Part shown: positions 12,304 through 22,870 of the stretch, one piece after another
Layout: each line of letters starts with the position of its first letter
Position numbering within the stretch: the stretch's first letter is position 1
Origin: Arbacia lixula
Taxonomy: Eukaryota; Echinodermata; Echinoidea; Arbacioida; Arbaciidae
Length of the DNA stretch: 64,000 nt
Direction: 5' to 3'
Assembly (NCBI GenBank): GCA_963669155.1
Contig: OZ022581.1
Coordinates: 7,789,167-7,853,166, forward strand
Notes under the pieces: generated by a model
Told to the model about the DNA's origin: nothing
Databases searched by the model: none
What the model saw: only the letters and a program-made list of their open reading frames with translations
Made by a program: the position numbers and the translations under genes

Positions 12304-12488
12304 CTTTATGGGGCGCATCTGATTCTCTCACAAAATCAATTAAAAGGGTGATTTCAATAAATTCGCTGTAATGGCTTTGTGGAAAAACTCTATGACCATA
12401 TGGCGAAATCAATTATATTGAATAAATACTAATGTTTCGTGTTGTATAAATTATGACGTTATATCAGGTGTAGTACAGTACGTATTAA

Positions 12489-12979
12489 ATGGTTACTAAA
12501 TAAGTTCCTACTAATCTATGTAAAATTATCCACTGAAAACGAATTTCACATTTGTTTGCCGCAATAAAGTCTTATTTTGACGAAAATTTAAAAAACCCAC
12601 ACACCTCCAGTGACGTCAGAAAAATTCCATAAATGCCAATGGCGTAGTAACGCGTTATTGCATTCACTTGTATCTTGTCATGCATATTCAATGGATGGAG
12701 TGCACTTTGAATCTATTAGTTGTTGCTACTTGGACAAACCTCGGACAAGCTTTGGGGCTCCCATTGGTAACGTATTGTTTGAACGACGTGAGTAAAATAT
12801 TTTATTCACGCCGTTGGCATTGATGGCATTTTTACTTTTCTGACGTCACTGGAGGTGTGCTTTTTTTTCAAATTTTCGTCAAAATGAGACTTTTTTTTGC
12901 GGCAAACAAATGTGAAATTCTTTTTGAGTGGATGATTTTACATATATCAGTGGGAACTTTTTTTCTAATTTAGTAACCT
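12489..12979. mobile_element. Palindromic MITE flanked by TTAA
   Basis: The left arm (about 12491-12650) and right arm (about 12815-12978) are inverted copies, beginning 'ggttactaaa' and ending 'tttagtaacc', and sharing the segment 'cctccagtgacgtcagaaaa'. TTAA lies at both edges (12485-12488 and 12980-12983), as expected of piggyBac-type target duplication. The core between the arms has a dispersed partial copy at 54881-55008. Confidence 0.7.
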
Positions 12980-13096
12980 TTAAGATAAATCATCATTGTG
13001 AATACAGGTCTGAACCCCTTGTCTGCCATTCATATGCACTCTTGCATATAGGTAACACACACAATTCTAGTAGTTTACTCGTTGTCAGTACCATGT

Positions 13097-13271
13097 ACCA
13101 CCACCACCATTTTCATTATCATCATCACCACCATATTCTCCTTCATCATCATCATCATCGTCATGCATCATCTTCATCATCATCTTCATCATCATTATCA
13201 TCATCATCATCATCATCATCATCTTCATCATCATCTTCATCATCTCAATCTTCATCAACATCATCATCATT

Positions 13272-13302
<31 letters not shown>

Positions 13303-13309
13303 CCACCAT
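13097..13309. repeat. TCA/ATC trinucleotide microsatellite
   Basis: About 210 bp of TCA repeats with sporadic CTT and CCA variants. The His-rich, Ser-rich and Met-rich open frames it creates on both strands are artefacts. Confidence 0.95.
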
Positions 13310-13779
13310 GAACATGCTTTTCTACCTGTTCATCTCCGTGTGTTATACTTTCATGTCATGTTAGTGTCCATCAAGTCCAATGCACGTAGGTCGACGACAT
13401 ACAGATGTCATGGTAGTTGTACATCAGTGATTAGTGAATTTGTGGGCTCGCACTAATGCTTGCATAATAATTGGGCCTGCCATGGTATGTTGGAACTTAT
13501 TTTCATTCAAACTAGATTCACATAATTTCCATACTGAGCACATGATACAATTATTGTTATCAATTTGAATATAATGCTAACCCGACCCGCTATTTATTCA
13601 TACGGTAAAGGTCTTCTAATATTCCACCGTGAACTCAAGATTTTATGTGTTACACGTGTAGTTTTTCACTGTGAATACACACAAATCCCATAATGATGAT
13701 AAAGATCACGTTTACCCGGCGCACAAAGAGTTAATAAACGAAACGTTTCGCTTGCTGTATTGGTGAACATGATGAATGC

Positions 13780-14230
13780 GAACGCTATGGTCGGATAATC
13801 CACTAAATAAATATGACTACACTGCTAACTGGATTTTTTTTTCTCATAAAGCTGTGTTGGATGATGACTTTGTATGTAAAGGCATTTTACAGTGTGCCCG
13901 GAAAAACAATAGAAGCAGGTGCGCGTGGTGGAATGAAATTCTTCACTACCTTCTCAGCGCTGAATAGCTGTTGCCATATCTGCATGATAATAAGTTGAAA
14001 TGTGTTGACTATCTATTGAATTTCCATTTTACTCTATGAGTAGTTTCATTTACGTGAGGTCATTAAAATACCAGCAATGAACTGCTCATGCGTAGATTGC
14101 AATTACAAACTGGCTCATTACAATAATGATTACCTAGTATTCCATTAAATCTTCCTGTTCCATATTAATTGCTACTCTATGGGGTTTATGTGTAAAAATG
14201 AACACATGACACATATAAATGAAACACGCA
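13780..14230 (+). repeat. Upstream block shared with the second SLC52A locus
   Basis: Segments here recur in the same order at 49827-50300. Examples: 'aaagctgtgttggat' / 'gaagctgtgttggat', 'cattttacagtgtgcc', 'cactaccttctcag', 'gaatagctgttgccat', 'ctgctcatgcg' and 'ctatggg.ttat.tgt'. The block lies 1.1-1.5 kb upstream of this SLC52A exon, and its partner 0.9-1.4 kb upstream of the other, so it is flanking or intron sequence of the same segmental duplication. Possible coding readings are not conserved between copies, which suggests non-coding or regulatory sequence. Confidence 0.7.
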
Positions 14231-15289
14231 AAATACATGTATTTGAAAAACAAGTTATGTTATCATAGCGGTAGATCCATTGTCTCCAAAACCCGACTTC
14301 ACATTTGAAGTTTTAATATACTTTGCCGTTTCCTGGCAGGAATGCATGATTAAATTGATGATGTTTTTAGCAAGGTAATTCTCTCTAATCCTTTGTGTGC
14401 CAGATAAACTTCAGTTCTGTGAGATTATTGTGTACTCCTCGTGAAAACAAGTTGATAATATAAGTTAAATTGAGCAAAAGCAGACAAATCAAAGAATGGG
14501 CTTTTCTGATTATGCTAAGAAAATTCGATTCACTTTATCGTCATGGTTTTGTACCCTTTTAAATCAAAAATTGTTGTTAGAACTGATGGACCTAGGCTAA
14601 TGCAAGAAGCGACTGCGGAAGTTGAACATTTTAGTCAAGACCGTAGACTTCTGGACTGGCAATTCTCTGGGATCGGCGCCATCGCTCAACTCTGTGCGCT
14701 CAATTTCGTAAAGCATTATGCACTCAAATTCGGGCTGATATAATACGTCTAGTTGATAGAACCTGGACTAGTTGGAAATCGGCGAAGGTTTAACGTACAA
14801 GCAGGGTCAGGTTTTCGTTGTGTCACATTACTGTCCAGTGAGTATTCAGCCTCTTACCATCACCGATAAAATGATGATGAGAATGATAATAATCAGTATT
14901 TCTACGTCTGTATTCAATATCTATATATTACCAGTGTCACTATTATATTTATTTTAAAGTTTAATCAGCATTCAATCTTGTGTGTCGAACATTTAACATG
15001 AATTGCCTTGAGTTAGATTATATTCATTTGGGGTAAAGAAGAGATGAAACGATAAGGGGGGGGGGGGGGTAAACGTACACACACACGCACACACACATAT
15101 TAATTTTCTAGGTGAAAGTCGTCCTTTACTGCATAGCGACAGCCGAATTTCGTTTTCAGACATGACTACAAACAAAATGAGAATGTGGCATAGTGGGAGT
15201 ACTTTCCCCTCAATACAGTATAGAGAATTTAAGAGACATCCTTGTAACTCTCTTGATTAGGTCTACTCATCTCATTTTTTCCCCAACAG
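14231..15289 (+). other. Probable 5' intron of SLC52A copy 1; no gene seen
   Basis: Non-coding. It ends in a pyrimidine-rich tract and the splice acceptor 'ttccccaacag' (15279-15289), just before the coding exon. It contains a G run with CA repeat at about 15057-15100. Confidence 0.5.
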
Positions 15290-15296
15290 ATGGTCC

Positions 15297-16541
15297 ATGG
15301 CAGAGTCCGGGATGTTCATAAAAAGCGTACCCAGCAGGCCATGTAGGCAGAGGGAGTGCTTCGTGGCGCTGCTGGTCGTCTTCCTAGGAATAGGGTCTTC
15401 GGCGCCCGTGGCCGGCATCATCGCGGAAGTCCCTGTCCTCATTCACCAGGGCATTCCGGAGCACTTCCACCTCAACTCATTCCTCGCGGTCATCATCCAC
15501 CTTGCAGTTCTCGGACCAATCCCATTCCTCACCACCAAGTGCTTCGCGCAGTCCGGCCAAACCGTGCGATCGGCTTTCTGCAGTAAGTTCATCAACTATG
15601 TCCTTATGTTGGTGGCGTCTTTGGCGTCTCTGCTGCTGATATTCATGTGGGATCGTCGCACATGCTGGTGGCTTGATAAATCCCTCCACAGAACATCGTT
15701 CTTTGCACTCGTCTTGATTCTGGCTCTCGTCAGTACCATGTTGGATGTTACGCTTGTCGACTTCTTGTCCATTCTTAAAGAAACTTATCTCCACTGGTAC
15801 TGGGTTGGCCAGGGTCTGGGTGTTTTTATACCCGCCCAACTCGTCATTCTCCAAGCCATGGGACGTAATCCTCAACGACCATTTCATCGTACACTTTCTA
15901 GCGATGCACAAGAAATTCTGCCTGATGGGAACTGTAGCAATCAGACAACTCACGCTGCATTTACCTTCAATCCGGAACAATATTTTTGTATCGTTCTGAC
16001 AATGGCAATCATGTGCCAAATTTCGTACTTTTTCCTCAACTCGCTCCCATTGGTGAAATTCGAATACAACGACCAACATAAGAAAACATGTGGGGAACCA
16101 TTACCCCAACAGCGTAGCCATCCGCTCCGGTCAATCTCTAGCTACTCTAACTATGCTCCTCTGTCTACGGCGGAAGAACCGGAAACCGGATATGAGGTAT
16201 CCTCATCGCCACACCCTCGCGGACAGCTTCGACAATCGCGCGTTTCCACACTATATTTCATCTACTTCCTGACGTCGTTTATCGCCTTTGGTGTCCTCAG
16301 CCCCGTGGAGAGCTACTCGGCCGGGGCGTACGGGTCAGCTGCCTACCTATGGATCGTGCCACTCCGGCAGATGATGGTTCCCGTTCCCTTCCTGGTCTTC
16401 CTGCTCAAACCTGTGTACAGCATGAGGGCGATCCTGGCGAGTTTCTGCATCGGGGTTGCGGCCGCAGCGTACTGTCTGGTCGTGGCCGTCATGAGCCCCT
16501 CTCCCCCTCTGGAGGGCGCCTTCCTCGGGGAAGTGATGATT
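15297..16541 (+). CDS. SLC52A: SLC52-family riboflavin transporter, copy 1: large coding exon (3' end not found)
   Basis: The exon has 415 codons from the ATG at 15297 (7 bases after the acceptor) to a GT donor at 16542 ('gatt|gtaagttc'), ending in phase 0. SLC52A proteins are plasma-membrane riboflavin transporters with about 11 membrane segments. The N terminus shows the family pattern 'GIGSSAPVAGIIAEVPVLI' then 'GIPEHFHLNSFL'; several hydrophobic segments follow, with a hydrophilic loop at about residues 260-305. It matches copy 2 at 51206 in length, exon end and phase but is more diverged at the first membrane segment. No exon encoding the usual last two membrane segments is visible between 16542 and 51150. 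Reading through the donor adds 14 residues and stops at 16586, giving a truncated protein. Either the terminal exon was lost, or this exon splices 36 kb to the terminal exon at 52709, which is phase-compatible. Confidence 0.88.
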
Positions 16542-16783
16542 GTAAGTTCAGGTAGCCGTTTGCTCATTAGGTCGTACTTCGGTTAATCTTTCAGAAAGAC
16601 TTGAAGTAAAACCGATATGTACGTACAAGAGCTGGTTAACGAAACAAGGCCTAGAATGTGTTCGTAGGCATAATGATAAGGTATTGAGGCCCACCTAATA
16701 TCAATAAGACCTGTTCATTATCCAACACACAAGAAAGTAAGTCCCCCCCCCCCCCCCCAATAAAATAAAATACGATGTTCTAC
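16542..16783 (+). other. Start of intron after SLC52A copy 1 exon
   Basis: It begins with the donor GTAAGT and has no coding features. A C homopolymer lies at about 16743-16758. The last bases 'tgttctac' (16776-16783) are the target site of the hAT-like element. Confidence 0.5.
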
Positions 16784-17125
16784 CAGGGATGTGTTAGGAA
16801 GGAGAAACAACTCGAGCATAATATATTCAAACTTCTGTATGGACACTAAAGCGTGCTAATGAATGTCAAAAGCATTCCACAATCACTGCAATGCTTTGAT
16901 GTCCCTGGCGCGGCACCAACATTTAGCTGCTGTCAACTTGGAAAGCAATATCTTTAATTCACTGTTTTGTCTCTGGAATCTATGTTTCTTTTCACATTTT
17001 TGTGCAATTTTCAAGAAAGTTACGGGCAACACCGCTAAAGATCTTGTACTCGGTTTTCTTGTAAATAATTGCTGAATGATGCACAAACGGAGATATAAGA
17101 AAATATTCTTACTTAAACAATTAAC

Positions 17126-17385
17126 TGTAGTGGCTTGACACAAGACTAGTGTCTGCTGAAGTGTATGGCCACAACAAGCCATGTGCTGTGGCATACATGA
17201 ATGTGCACTGCACACACTCATACACACTGTGCATAGTGATATCTGTACACACACAGCATGACTCTGTGTGTGTGAATAAAGTACACTCTGAAACCAGCAT
17301 GGAAGCCTGTGTGACCTAGCTGTCATTACTCTACTAACTTGAGTCCTGTATAACCCTATCAACTGGAGAATACAATATCTCTACA
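17126..17385 (+). repeat. 5' LTR of Ty3/gypsy #1
   Basis: 260 bp, TG...CA ends. AATAAA at 17275-17280 is a likely polyadenylation signal. It differs from the 3' LTR at two bases (near 17322 and 17368). Confidence 0.95.
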
Positions 17386-17423
17386 TGGTGGCAGCCTGAA
17401 GGGACTATCATAGAACCTGCATC

Positions 17424-17663
17424 ATGGTGGAACACATCCCAAAGATGGATTGGGGGGACCCAAATCCAGCAGAAAGCTTCAGGAAGTTCAAGCAGAGGCT
17501 GCAACTATACTTTGCAGTTAAACATGTTGCAAAGCCGGACCAGGCCCCAACACTGCTCCTCGCGGTAGGCGAGGAAGGATTGCGGCGATTCAACTGCTGG
17601 ACATTAACAGAAGAAGAGAAGGCAAGTCCAGCCAGTGGCAGCCACCCTTTTTCAGAAGTTTGA
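17424..17663 (+). pseudogene. Gag N-terminal fragment of Ty3/gypsy #1
   Basis: Begins at the ATG at 17424, 38 bases after the 5' LTR, and encodes about 70 gag-like residues (a helical capsid-type segment with 'WGDPNPAESFRKFKQRLQLY') before running out of frame near 17630. The rest of gag continues in the next frame at about 17632. The break is a single-base-type shift; whether it is a mutation, a sequencing error or a programmed shift cannot be told by eye. I infer mutation, because programmed shifts usually separate gag from pol rather than divide gag. Confidence 0.75.
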
Positions 17664-20600
17664 AGAGCAGCTAGAACCATCTGAGAACTTTAGAGTATGC
17701 AGACTGAAGCTGTCCAAACTAATGCAGAAACAAGGAGAAACACTCGATGACTTTGTGAACCGATGCCGCGTTGTTGCGACAAAGTGCGAGTTCACCGCAG
17801 CAGAGAGGGATGAGCGGATGATCGAACAAATCATTGTGAGTACCCCTATGCATGAGTTTCAAAAAGAATTGCTGACCAAGGACAAGAAGTACACGCTAAA
17901 CCAGGCCCTGCAGCTGGGGAGAATGTATGAGGCATCCCAGGCTCACATTCAAGAGCTGCAGTCATTATGCACAACGGACGCTCAACCTCAGACGGTAGCA
18001 GCAGTAGTCCACAAGCAGGCAGAACGGTCTCGGTCTAGGCTTAGCTCGAAATCATGCAGGAATTGTGGTGGAGACCATGCCAGAGGTAAAGAACACTGTC
18101 CAGCAGCAGATGTAACCTGCCACTCATGCGGCAAGCTCGGACACTACGCTAAGCTGTGCCTAACAACAAAGCTGGGCAACAACACCAGACGTAAACCACC
18201 ACAGCCACAGGCAAAACCAGGCAAGACTACACAGTGGGCTAGTCATCAACAGCATCACCCAGAACATCGCAGATACGGACAACCAGACCGATCCAGATCA
18301 GCAGTACACAGCCTTCAACAGGAGATGTATGAGGACTTCAACGAGCTGGCGTTCGACGCCATCGACCACGGGAACAGAGGCGACGTCCTAGCCCACCTCA
18401 ACATCCGATTAGCCAATCGGCCGGGGACACACAAACTCACGGCCAAGGTAGACACGGGTGCACAGGCCAACACACTACCTGTACGGACATATCGGCAGAT
18501 GTTCCCAGATAACGTCAGGGCAGACGGGACTCCTGACCCTCAACACCTCACGCGATGTGGATCCGTGTTGACAGCATACAACGGCACACCCATCACACAA
18601 CACGGTAAGATCGGCATCATGTGTCAGCATGCAAACAGTCCATGGACAGAGACGCAATTTTTTGTGGTAGACTCTGATGGGCCAGTGATCATTGGCTTGC
18701 AGTCCTCCCTTACCTTCCAGCTGGTCACATTCCACTGTCCCGTTGACCAGACGTTACCGGTCAAGGATGTCAACACCCTCAAGAACGCCTTTCCTGACCA
18801 ATTCGACAACATCGGTGAGTTCCACGGTGTGCAGCACCTGGTAGTGGATCCAAACATCCCTAGCCGGAGGGACGCACCCAGGAAAATGCCCATCGCCCTA
18901 AAGGACAAGGTCAAGCAGGAGCTTGACAAGATGGAAGAGCAGGGGGTCATCCGACAGATCACAGAGCCGACAGAATGGGTGAGCTCCCTTACTTACGTCA
19001 CAAAGAAGGATGGCAGCATCCGCGTGTGTCTTGACCCTCGGCATCTGAACAGGGCACTCATACGCCCACACTACAGGCATCAGACCTTAGACGAACTGAA
19101 CCACAAATTCCACAACGCCCAGTTTTTCTCAAAACTTGATGCAAAATCTGGATATTGGTCGGTCAAGCTCGACGAGGCAAGCCAGTTGCTAACAACATTC
19201 CAGACTCCTTTCGGCCGGTACGCATTTCGCCGCCTACCATTCGGGCTTAACGTCAGCCAGGATATCTTCCAGCTTGAGATGGACAGGGTGTTGCAGGGAT
19301 GTCCCGGTACCGTGTGCATCGCAGATGACGTCGTCGTGTACGGTGCAACAGAGCAGGAACATGATCAAAACTTGCTCCACTTCATGAACACAGCTAGAGA
19401 ACGTGGCCTGACCCTGAACTCATCCAAGTGCCATATCAAAGAGAGCAGCATCACGTTCTTCGGCAACGTGTACTCCAGGGATGGCATCAGGCCCGACCCA
19501 CAGAAGGTATTAGACCTACAAGCAGTCCCCACCCCAACAAGCAAGGTGGAGCTCCAACAATTCCTGGGGATGATGACGTACCTCTCATGCTTCATCAAAG
19601 ACTTCAGCACAAAGTCGGCTGTGTTGCGGGACCTACTGCGCAAGGATGCTGATTTCATCTGGGAGCCTCACCACCAGGAAACGCTGGACAAGCTAAAAGA
19701 TGAGGTCTCAGCAGCTTCTCTCCTGCAGTACTACGATACCCAAGCCCCGGTCTACCTCCAGTGTGATGCGAACCTCCGTGGACTTGGTGCAGCACTCCTC
19801 CAGCATGACAAGAAACACCAGCTGCGACCGATCGCCTTTGCCAGCAAAACACTATCGGCGACAGAGCAGAGGTACTCGTGCATCGAACTTGAAATGCTAG
19901 CCATAGTCTTTGGTGTTGAGAGATTTCATACATACCTGTATGGACGAGCATTCCACATCATCACAGACCACAAACCCCTCACGATGATCACAGCCAAACC
20001 GCTCATCGCAGCACCGCCAAGGCTACAACGCATGCTGATCCGACTGCAAGGGTACAACTTTGATGTGACATACCAGCCAGGAAAGGAGAACGTCCTTGCC
20101 GACGGCCTGTCACGCCTCCCAACCAAGGACAACACAACGGTCGACCTGGACATCAGAGTAGACCTGGTGCAGTTCTCAACGAAGAAAACGCAGGACCTCC
20201 AAGAAATGACAAGGCAGGATCCAGTACTGAGCCACTTGACCGAGATCATCATCACAGCATGGCCAGAAACGATCAAGGAGCTCCCTACTGCACTACGGCC
20301 ATATTGGAGCTTTAGAGATGAGCTGACGGTCTGCAACGGTATCGTTATGAAAGGTGGCAGGGTCGTGATTCCAACCACCATGCAGTCTGAGATCCTGCAG
20401 CAACTCCATGCCAGCCATCAGGGGCAGCAAAAGACGAAGCTCTTGGCCAGGAGCTCTGTATATTGGAACAACATCAACAGTGACATCGACAAACTGGTCC
20501 AGTCTTGTAGGATCTGCCAGCTACATCAGCCAACACAACAACCAGAACCCCTGCTTCAGCATGAAGTCCCCCTCAAGCCTTGGGACGTGCTAGGCACGGA

Positions 20601-21534
20601 CTTGTTTGAATACAACAGCAGGCAGTACCTGATCATCGCTGACTACTACAGCAAATACCCGATCATACGGAAGCTGCCAGACCCAGCCCCAAGCAGTGCC
20701 GTGATAGCGGCAATGACACAGGTTTTCGCCGAACACGGGATCCCTCGAGCCGTCGTCAGCGACAATGGCCCACACTTCTCCAGCTACCAGTTCCAGGAGT
20801 TCGCCCGACTCTGGAAATTTGACCACGTAACATCGTCGCCCCGACGCCCACAGGGAAACGGGTTCATCGAGAGGCAGGTGAGAACTACAAAGAACATAAT
20901 GAAGAAATCGGCAAACCTGCAGCTCGCTTTGCTCCATTGGAGAATGACGCCGATCGACGACACTCTGCCCAGCCCTGCGGAGCTACTGATGGGCCGGAAG
21001 CTGCGAGGTGACCTACCCTCCCAGGTCACCAACACATCACCCAATGCCGACCACGTGCTCACCCAGCTACAGAGGAGGCAGCAGCAGCAAAAGACGTCCT
21101 ACGATCAACGCGCAAGGTCATGCGATCTGCCCCCACTGTACACAGGGCAGGCAGTTCGAGTGCAAAACCCAATAACAAAACGCTGGGAGCCCGCAACGAT
21201 ACACGCACGATCCGCAGAGCCTCGATCGTACGTACTCCCCAGCTCCAACGGCAGGTTGTTCCGACGCAACCGCCAACACATCAGACCGGATGGCTCCTGC
21301 CGAACCCCTGGCGCCTCCGCGATGACATACGCTGAAGCCGCCAGCACCACTGATGTCAACCCGCCTGCGATCACACCAGCTAGCCAGGCACCCCAGACTC
21401 ATGTCAACACCGCTGAGCGCCCATCGTCACCGGTCAACACCACAACACCAGCACGCACAACTCCGAGCACACCATCTACGCGCCCGAAACGGCATACCCA
21501 ACCACCAAGACGGTTTGTTGACTACCAACTGTAA
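17635..21534 (+). CDS. Gag-Pol polyprotein of Ty3/gypsy #1
   Basis: This is one open frame of about 1300 codons. From its first listed residue: gag remainder; zinc knuckles at about 140-175 (including the CCHC motif CHSCGKLGHYAKLC); retroviral-type aspartic protease with DTGA at about 273; reverse transcriptase with catalytic IADD at about 562-565 (the first position is I, as in many elements of this lineage, rather than Y/F); RNase H with D711, E753, D778; integrase zinc-binding histidine region at about 925 and catalytic D989, D1043, E1079 with the classic 35-residue spacing; and a Pro/Thr-rich tail. There is no ATG at the start because gag begins in the upstream fragment. Gag and pol are fused without a stop, as reported for SURL-type sea urchin elements. 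It copies the element RNA into DNA and integrates it. Confidence 0.93.
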   Translation: MAATLFQKFEEQLEPSENFRVCRLKLSKLMQKQGETLDDFVNRCRVVATKCEFTAAERDERMIEQIIVSTPMHEFQKELLTKDKKYTLNQALQLGRMYEASQAHIQELQSLCTTDAQPQTVAAVVHKQAERSRSRLSSKSCRNCGGDHARGKEHCPAADVTCHSCGKLGHYAKLCLTTKLGNNTRRKPPQPQAKPGKTTQWASHQQHHPEHRRYGQPDRSRSAVHSLQQEMYEDFNELAFDAIDHGNRGDVLAHLNIRLANRPGTHKLTAKVDTGAQANTLPVRTYRQMFPDNVRADGTPDPQHLTRCGSVLTAYNGTPITQHGKIGIMCQHANSPWTETQFFVVDSDGPVIIGLQSSLTFQLVTFHCPVDQTLPVKDVNTLKNAFPDQFDNIGEFHGVQHLVVDPNIPSRRDAPRKMPIALKDKVKQELDKMEEQGVIRQITEPTEWVSSLTYVTKKDGSIRVCLDPRHLNRALIRPHYRHQTLDELNHKFHNAQFFSKLDAKSGYWSVKLDEASQLLTTFQTPFGRYAFRRLPFGLNVSQDIFQLEMDRVLQGCPGTVCIADDVVVYGATEQEHDQNLLHFMNTARERGLTLNSSKCHIKESSITFFGNVYSRDGIRPDPQKVLDLQAVPTPTSKVELQQFLGMMTYLSCFIKDFSTKSAVLRDLLRKDADFIWEPHHQETLDKLKDEVSAASLLQYYDTQAPVYLQCDANLRGLGAALLQHDKKHQLRPIAFASKTLSATEQRYSCIELEMLAIVFGVERFHTYLYGRAFHIITDHKPLTMITAKPLIAAPPRLQRMLIRLQGYNFDVTYQPGKENVLADGLSRLPTKDNTTVDLDIRVDLVQFSTKKTQDLQEMTRQDPVLSHLTEIIITAWPETIKELPTALRPYWSFRDELTVCNGIVMKGGRVVIPTTMQSEILQQLHASHQGQQKTKLLARSSVYWNNINSDIDKLVQSCRICQLHQPTQQPEPLLQHEVPLKPWDVLGTDLFEYNSRQYLIIADYYSKYPIIRKLPDPAPSSAVIAAMTQVFAEHGIPRAVVSDNGPHFSSYQFQEFARLWKFDHVTSSPRRPQGNGFIERQVRTTKNIMKKSANLQLALLHWRMTPIDDTLPSPAELLMGRKLRGDLPSQVTNTSPNADHVLTQLQRRQQQQKTSYDQRARSCDLPPLYTGQAVRVQNPITKRWEPATIHARSAEPRSYVLPSSNGRLFRRNRQHIRPDGSCRTPGASAMTYAEAASTTDVNPPAITPASQAPQTHVNTAERPSSPVNTTTPARTTPSTPSTRPKRHTQPPRRFVDYQL

Positions 21535-22485
21535 CGAGAATTAGGGACCCAGGTGGTAAAGACCTGGTTGAGGGTGCACGTTCTTGAACCTCTCCCTTCT
21601 AGTTCTTAGTAGTAAATAATTGCAAGGATTCATCATACTCCATTCGCATGTTTGTGCTCATAAGTTATAACCATGATAACAGTACAGGTATTAATTCAGG
21701 GACCTGGGTGGTAAAGACCCAGTTCGAGGGTGTATGTTCTGGAACCTCTCCCCTCTACTTTGTAAATAAGCCATGAGAACAAGGGAACCGTTGAATTCTG
21801 CATCTATGCATGATAACACTCTGTCACAATTATTCATGTTACTGTAAAAAAAAAAAAAACACACACACATGTAGGATTCATGTGTATGTAGAATTCATGT
21901 ATTGTAAAGATGCTAGTTTGCAAAGATAAGCAGAAGCATACAGTAAATGTTAGTTAATATTAGGTTCATTTCATCAATTGCCATACCTTGTTGATTATGT
22001 TGTGTCTAAAATGGAAGAGAATTAAGTCTCGATAAACACAGGAGTTGAGATACGATAAGAGGAAACAGTGATTTACAATTCATGTAAAGAAAAAACATGC
22101 AGAGGATAGATAGTTCAGACATAATCCAAGAGTTGTCACAATTCAGTGATAAATATCTAATTTTCTTGTTTACTATAGACTAAGCAGGTATGCAGCACAG
22201 GAAGAGGTGCCACAAGTCAGTAGCACTCCCATAGTATAATGTGATTTGTATATTACATGTTAACTGAACTATATAACAGTTAGTTCGAGTTGTTTTAGAT
22301 AGTTGAGAGTTTCTTGTTACAAGCTCATAATGTTTAGGTGTTGAAAATACTGTTAAAAACCTATCAAACCCTACCTCATTAATAATGATACATGAAAGTA
22401 ACGCAAAGGTAAAGAAAAGTTAAAAGCACCAACTCACAATATAAAACTGGAAAGGATAATGCAAGCAACTCCAAAGAAAGAGAGA
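21535..22485 (+). other. 3' non-coding region of Ty3/gypsy #1
   Basis: About 950 bases between the pol stop and the 3' LTR, with no env-like frame. It starts with a directly repeated ~75-bp segment (21544-21617 and 21700-21770) that includes a conserved stem-loop. Just before the 3' LTR is the purine-rich stretch 'ccaaagaaagagaga' (22471-22485), a likely polypurine tract. Confidence 0.7.
21549..21722 (+). promoter_or_regulatory. Duplicated, covarying stem-loop in the retrotransposon 3' region
   Basis: Stem-loop 1: CCAGGT (21549-21554), loop ggtaaag, ACCTGG (21562-21567). Stem-loop 2: CTGGGT (21704-21709), the same loop, ACCCAG (21717-21722). Two base pairs differ between the copies and both changes are compensated (C-G to T-A, A-T to G-C), while the loop is unchanged. 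This is the pattern expected of a selected RNA structure. A role in packaging, dimerisation or RNA processing is inference. Confidence 0.6.
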
Positions 22486-22745
22486 TGTAGTGGCTTGACA
22501 CAAGACTAGTGTCTGCTGAAGTGTATGGCCACAACAAGCCATGTGCTGTGGCATACATGAATGTGCACTGCACACACTCATACACACTGTGCATAGTGAT
22601 ATCTGTACACACACAGCATGACTCTGTGTGTGTGAATAAAGTACACTCTGAAACCAGCATGGAAGCCTGTGTGACCTAGCTCTCATTACTCTACTAACTT
22701 GAGTCCTGTATAACCCTATCAACTGGAAAATACAATATCTCTACA
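22486..22745 (+). repeat. 3' LTR of Ty3/gypsy #1
   Basis: 260 bp, two differences from the 5' LTR, followed by the TTAAC target duplication. Confidence 0.95.
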
Positions 22746-22870
22746 TTAACAAATTTCTTCACTTTCCGCAGATTTCCGGAAATGTGGGATTCAATCATTA
22801 TCAAAATTATATCTTAAGCTGTTTATTTTCATTCACAGCGTTTGCGTGCATTTGCGTGCAACTGAGATAT

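Larger units (their letters stand above)
17126..22745 (+). mobile_element. Ty3/gypsy LTR retrotransposon #1 (SURL-like), young
   Basis: The 5620-bp element has 260-bp direct LTRs (17126-17385 and 22486-22745; TGTAG...CTACA) that differ at two positions, and a perfect 5-bp target duplication TTAAC (17121-17125 and 22746-22750). A primer-binding site starting TGGTGGCAGC follows the 5' LTR. It encodes a gag fragment and a 1299-codon gag-pol frame with order protease, RT, RNase H, integrase, which defines Ty3/gypsy. It sits inside the hAT-like element. The near-identical LTRs show a recent insertion; only the gag frame break is obvious damage. Confidence 0.95.

Noticed and set aside
13085..13315. 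His-, Ser- and Met/Asp-rich open frames on both strands
   Set aside because: They are translations of the TCA microsatellite.
15477..16079. 200-codon minus-strand open frame antisense to SLC52A copy 1
   Set aside because: It is the shadow of a conserved coding exon; its translation shows no family features.
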